64,000 nucleotides of DNA from assembly GCF_000332475.2 (NCBI RefSeq), contig NZ_AOGX02000032.1:93546-157545 (forward strand), given 5' to 3'. Positions 63,769 through 64,000 of this stretch are shown in pieces. The translations under genes were made by a program, and so were the position numbers. Origin of the DNA: Leptospira yanagawae serovar Saopaulo str. Sao Paulo = ATCC 700523. Lineage in GTDB: Bacteria > Spirochaetota > Leptospiria > Leptospirales > Leptospiraceae. The notes under the pieces were generated by a model. It did no database searches. It was not told where the DNA came from and saw only the letters and a program-made list of their open reading frames with translations. How positions within the stretch are numbered: position 1 is the stretch's first letter; each line of letters begins with the position of its first letter.

Positions 63769-64000
63769 TGACCTGCCCCCATTTTCAGTACCAATGGATA
63801 AGTTAGTTTTCTCTAAACATTTCAACCATAAGATCGCTTAAACTCTGAAGGAGTCAAGTAATTCAATGAAGAGTGAAGACGCTCGTCGTTGTATTCCTTT
63901 TGGAAAATTCGCAAAGCATCGGTTAACTCTCTTTGATTTTTAAAGTAGTGTAGATTCAAACACTCATCTCTAAGTTTACCATTGAAACTTTCTATAAATG
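63769..64000 (-). mobile_element. Partial IS3-family insertion sequence (3' part)
   Basis: The segment contains the end of an IS3-type transposase and a probable terminal repeat beginning TGACCTGCCCCC at 63769-63780. The element continues beyond the window, so the other end and target duplication cannot be seen. Confidence 0.65.
63822..64000 (-). CDS. IS3-family transposase orfB, C-terminal end
   Basis: Translation of the minus strand gives FIESFNGKLRDECLNLHYF, KNQRELTDALRIFQKEYN, DERLHSSLNYLTPSEFKRSYG and a TGA at 63822-63824. This is the C-terminus of the DDE integrase of IS3-family elements; the Glu in FIESFNG is the last acidic residue of the DDE triad. About 59 codons lie in the window; the rest is outside. 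Confidence 0.88.
   Translation of the reverse strand, partial: FIESFNGKLRDECLNLHYFKNQRELTDALRIFQKEYNDERLHSSLNYLTPSEFKRSYG

Overview
The window is a chromosomal segment from a spirochete, almost certainly Leptospira. By eye the base composition is moderately AT-rich and genes are packed on both strands with many 1-30 nt overlaps. Pointers to Leptospira are a P83/100-family protein, spirochete-type lipoboxes (…TNC, …VNC), signal peptides typical of diderms, and many TPR proteins and class III cyclases. A saprophytic species is possible, but I cannot prove the species from sequence alone. No rRNA, CRISPR array or replication origin was seen. There is one tRNA (Val, GAC).

Layout. 1-3.1 kb: hslV start (cut by the window edge), an anti-sigma-like kinase and xerD in one operon, then a TPR lipoprotein and trxB. 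3.2-7.2 kb: a peptidase-MA-like exported protein and ilvB-ilvH. 7.3-14.1 kb: TPR protein, P83/100 protein, serC-rpiB and a LamG-like exported protein. 14.1-18.0 kb: a minus-strand overlapping operon of a large membrane protein, an exported TPR protein and a PIN/RHH toxin-antitoxin pair. 18-24 kb: phosphomutase-like enzyme, TPR and FN3-like exported proteins, a methyltransferase, a minimal UvrD-like helicase and tRNA-Val. 24-28.5 kb: an O-acyltransferase module (polytopic protein, two SGNH proteins, MBOAT). 28.7-44.7 kb: lemA, then a long minus-strand run from thrS through infC-rpmI-rplT, a coiled-coil protein, zapA, 5-FCL, cheW-cheA-cheB-cheY, scpA-scpB, pheA, tyrA and namZ. 44.8-46.3 kb: TetR regulator and alpha/beta hydrolase under a twin operator. 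46.5-51.5 kb: an ABC half-transporter whose ATPase motifs are destroyed, overlapping a giant GH94-like phosphorylase. 51.6-53.5 kb: amt-glnB behind a sigma-54-type promoter. 53.6-56.1 kb: class II photolyase, ClpS-like adaptor and AlkD-like glycosylase in overlapping order. 56.1-62.9 kb: two class III cyclases flanking an RNA uracil methyltransferase, a SpoIID lipoprotein and an HDOD protein. 62.9-64 kb: a ferredoxin/NuoB-like fusion, the last codons of its upstream partner, and an IS3-family element running off the window.

Strongest candidates for something not yet described: (1) the ABC protein with lost Walker A, signature, catalytic Glu and H-loop residues, coupled to a glycoside phosphorylase; (2) a group-4-hydrogenase/complex-I-like NuoB domain that has lost all four N2-cluster cysteines, fused to an intact 2[4Fe-4S] ferredoxin and apparently separated from its partner genes by an IS; (3) a CheA carrying a CheC/CheX-like domain at its C-terminus; (4) a photolyase-ClpS-AlkD operon; (5) a leaderless TetR/hydrolase operon whose -35 and -10 each lie inside an operator copy.
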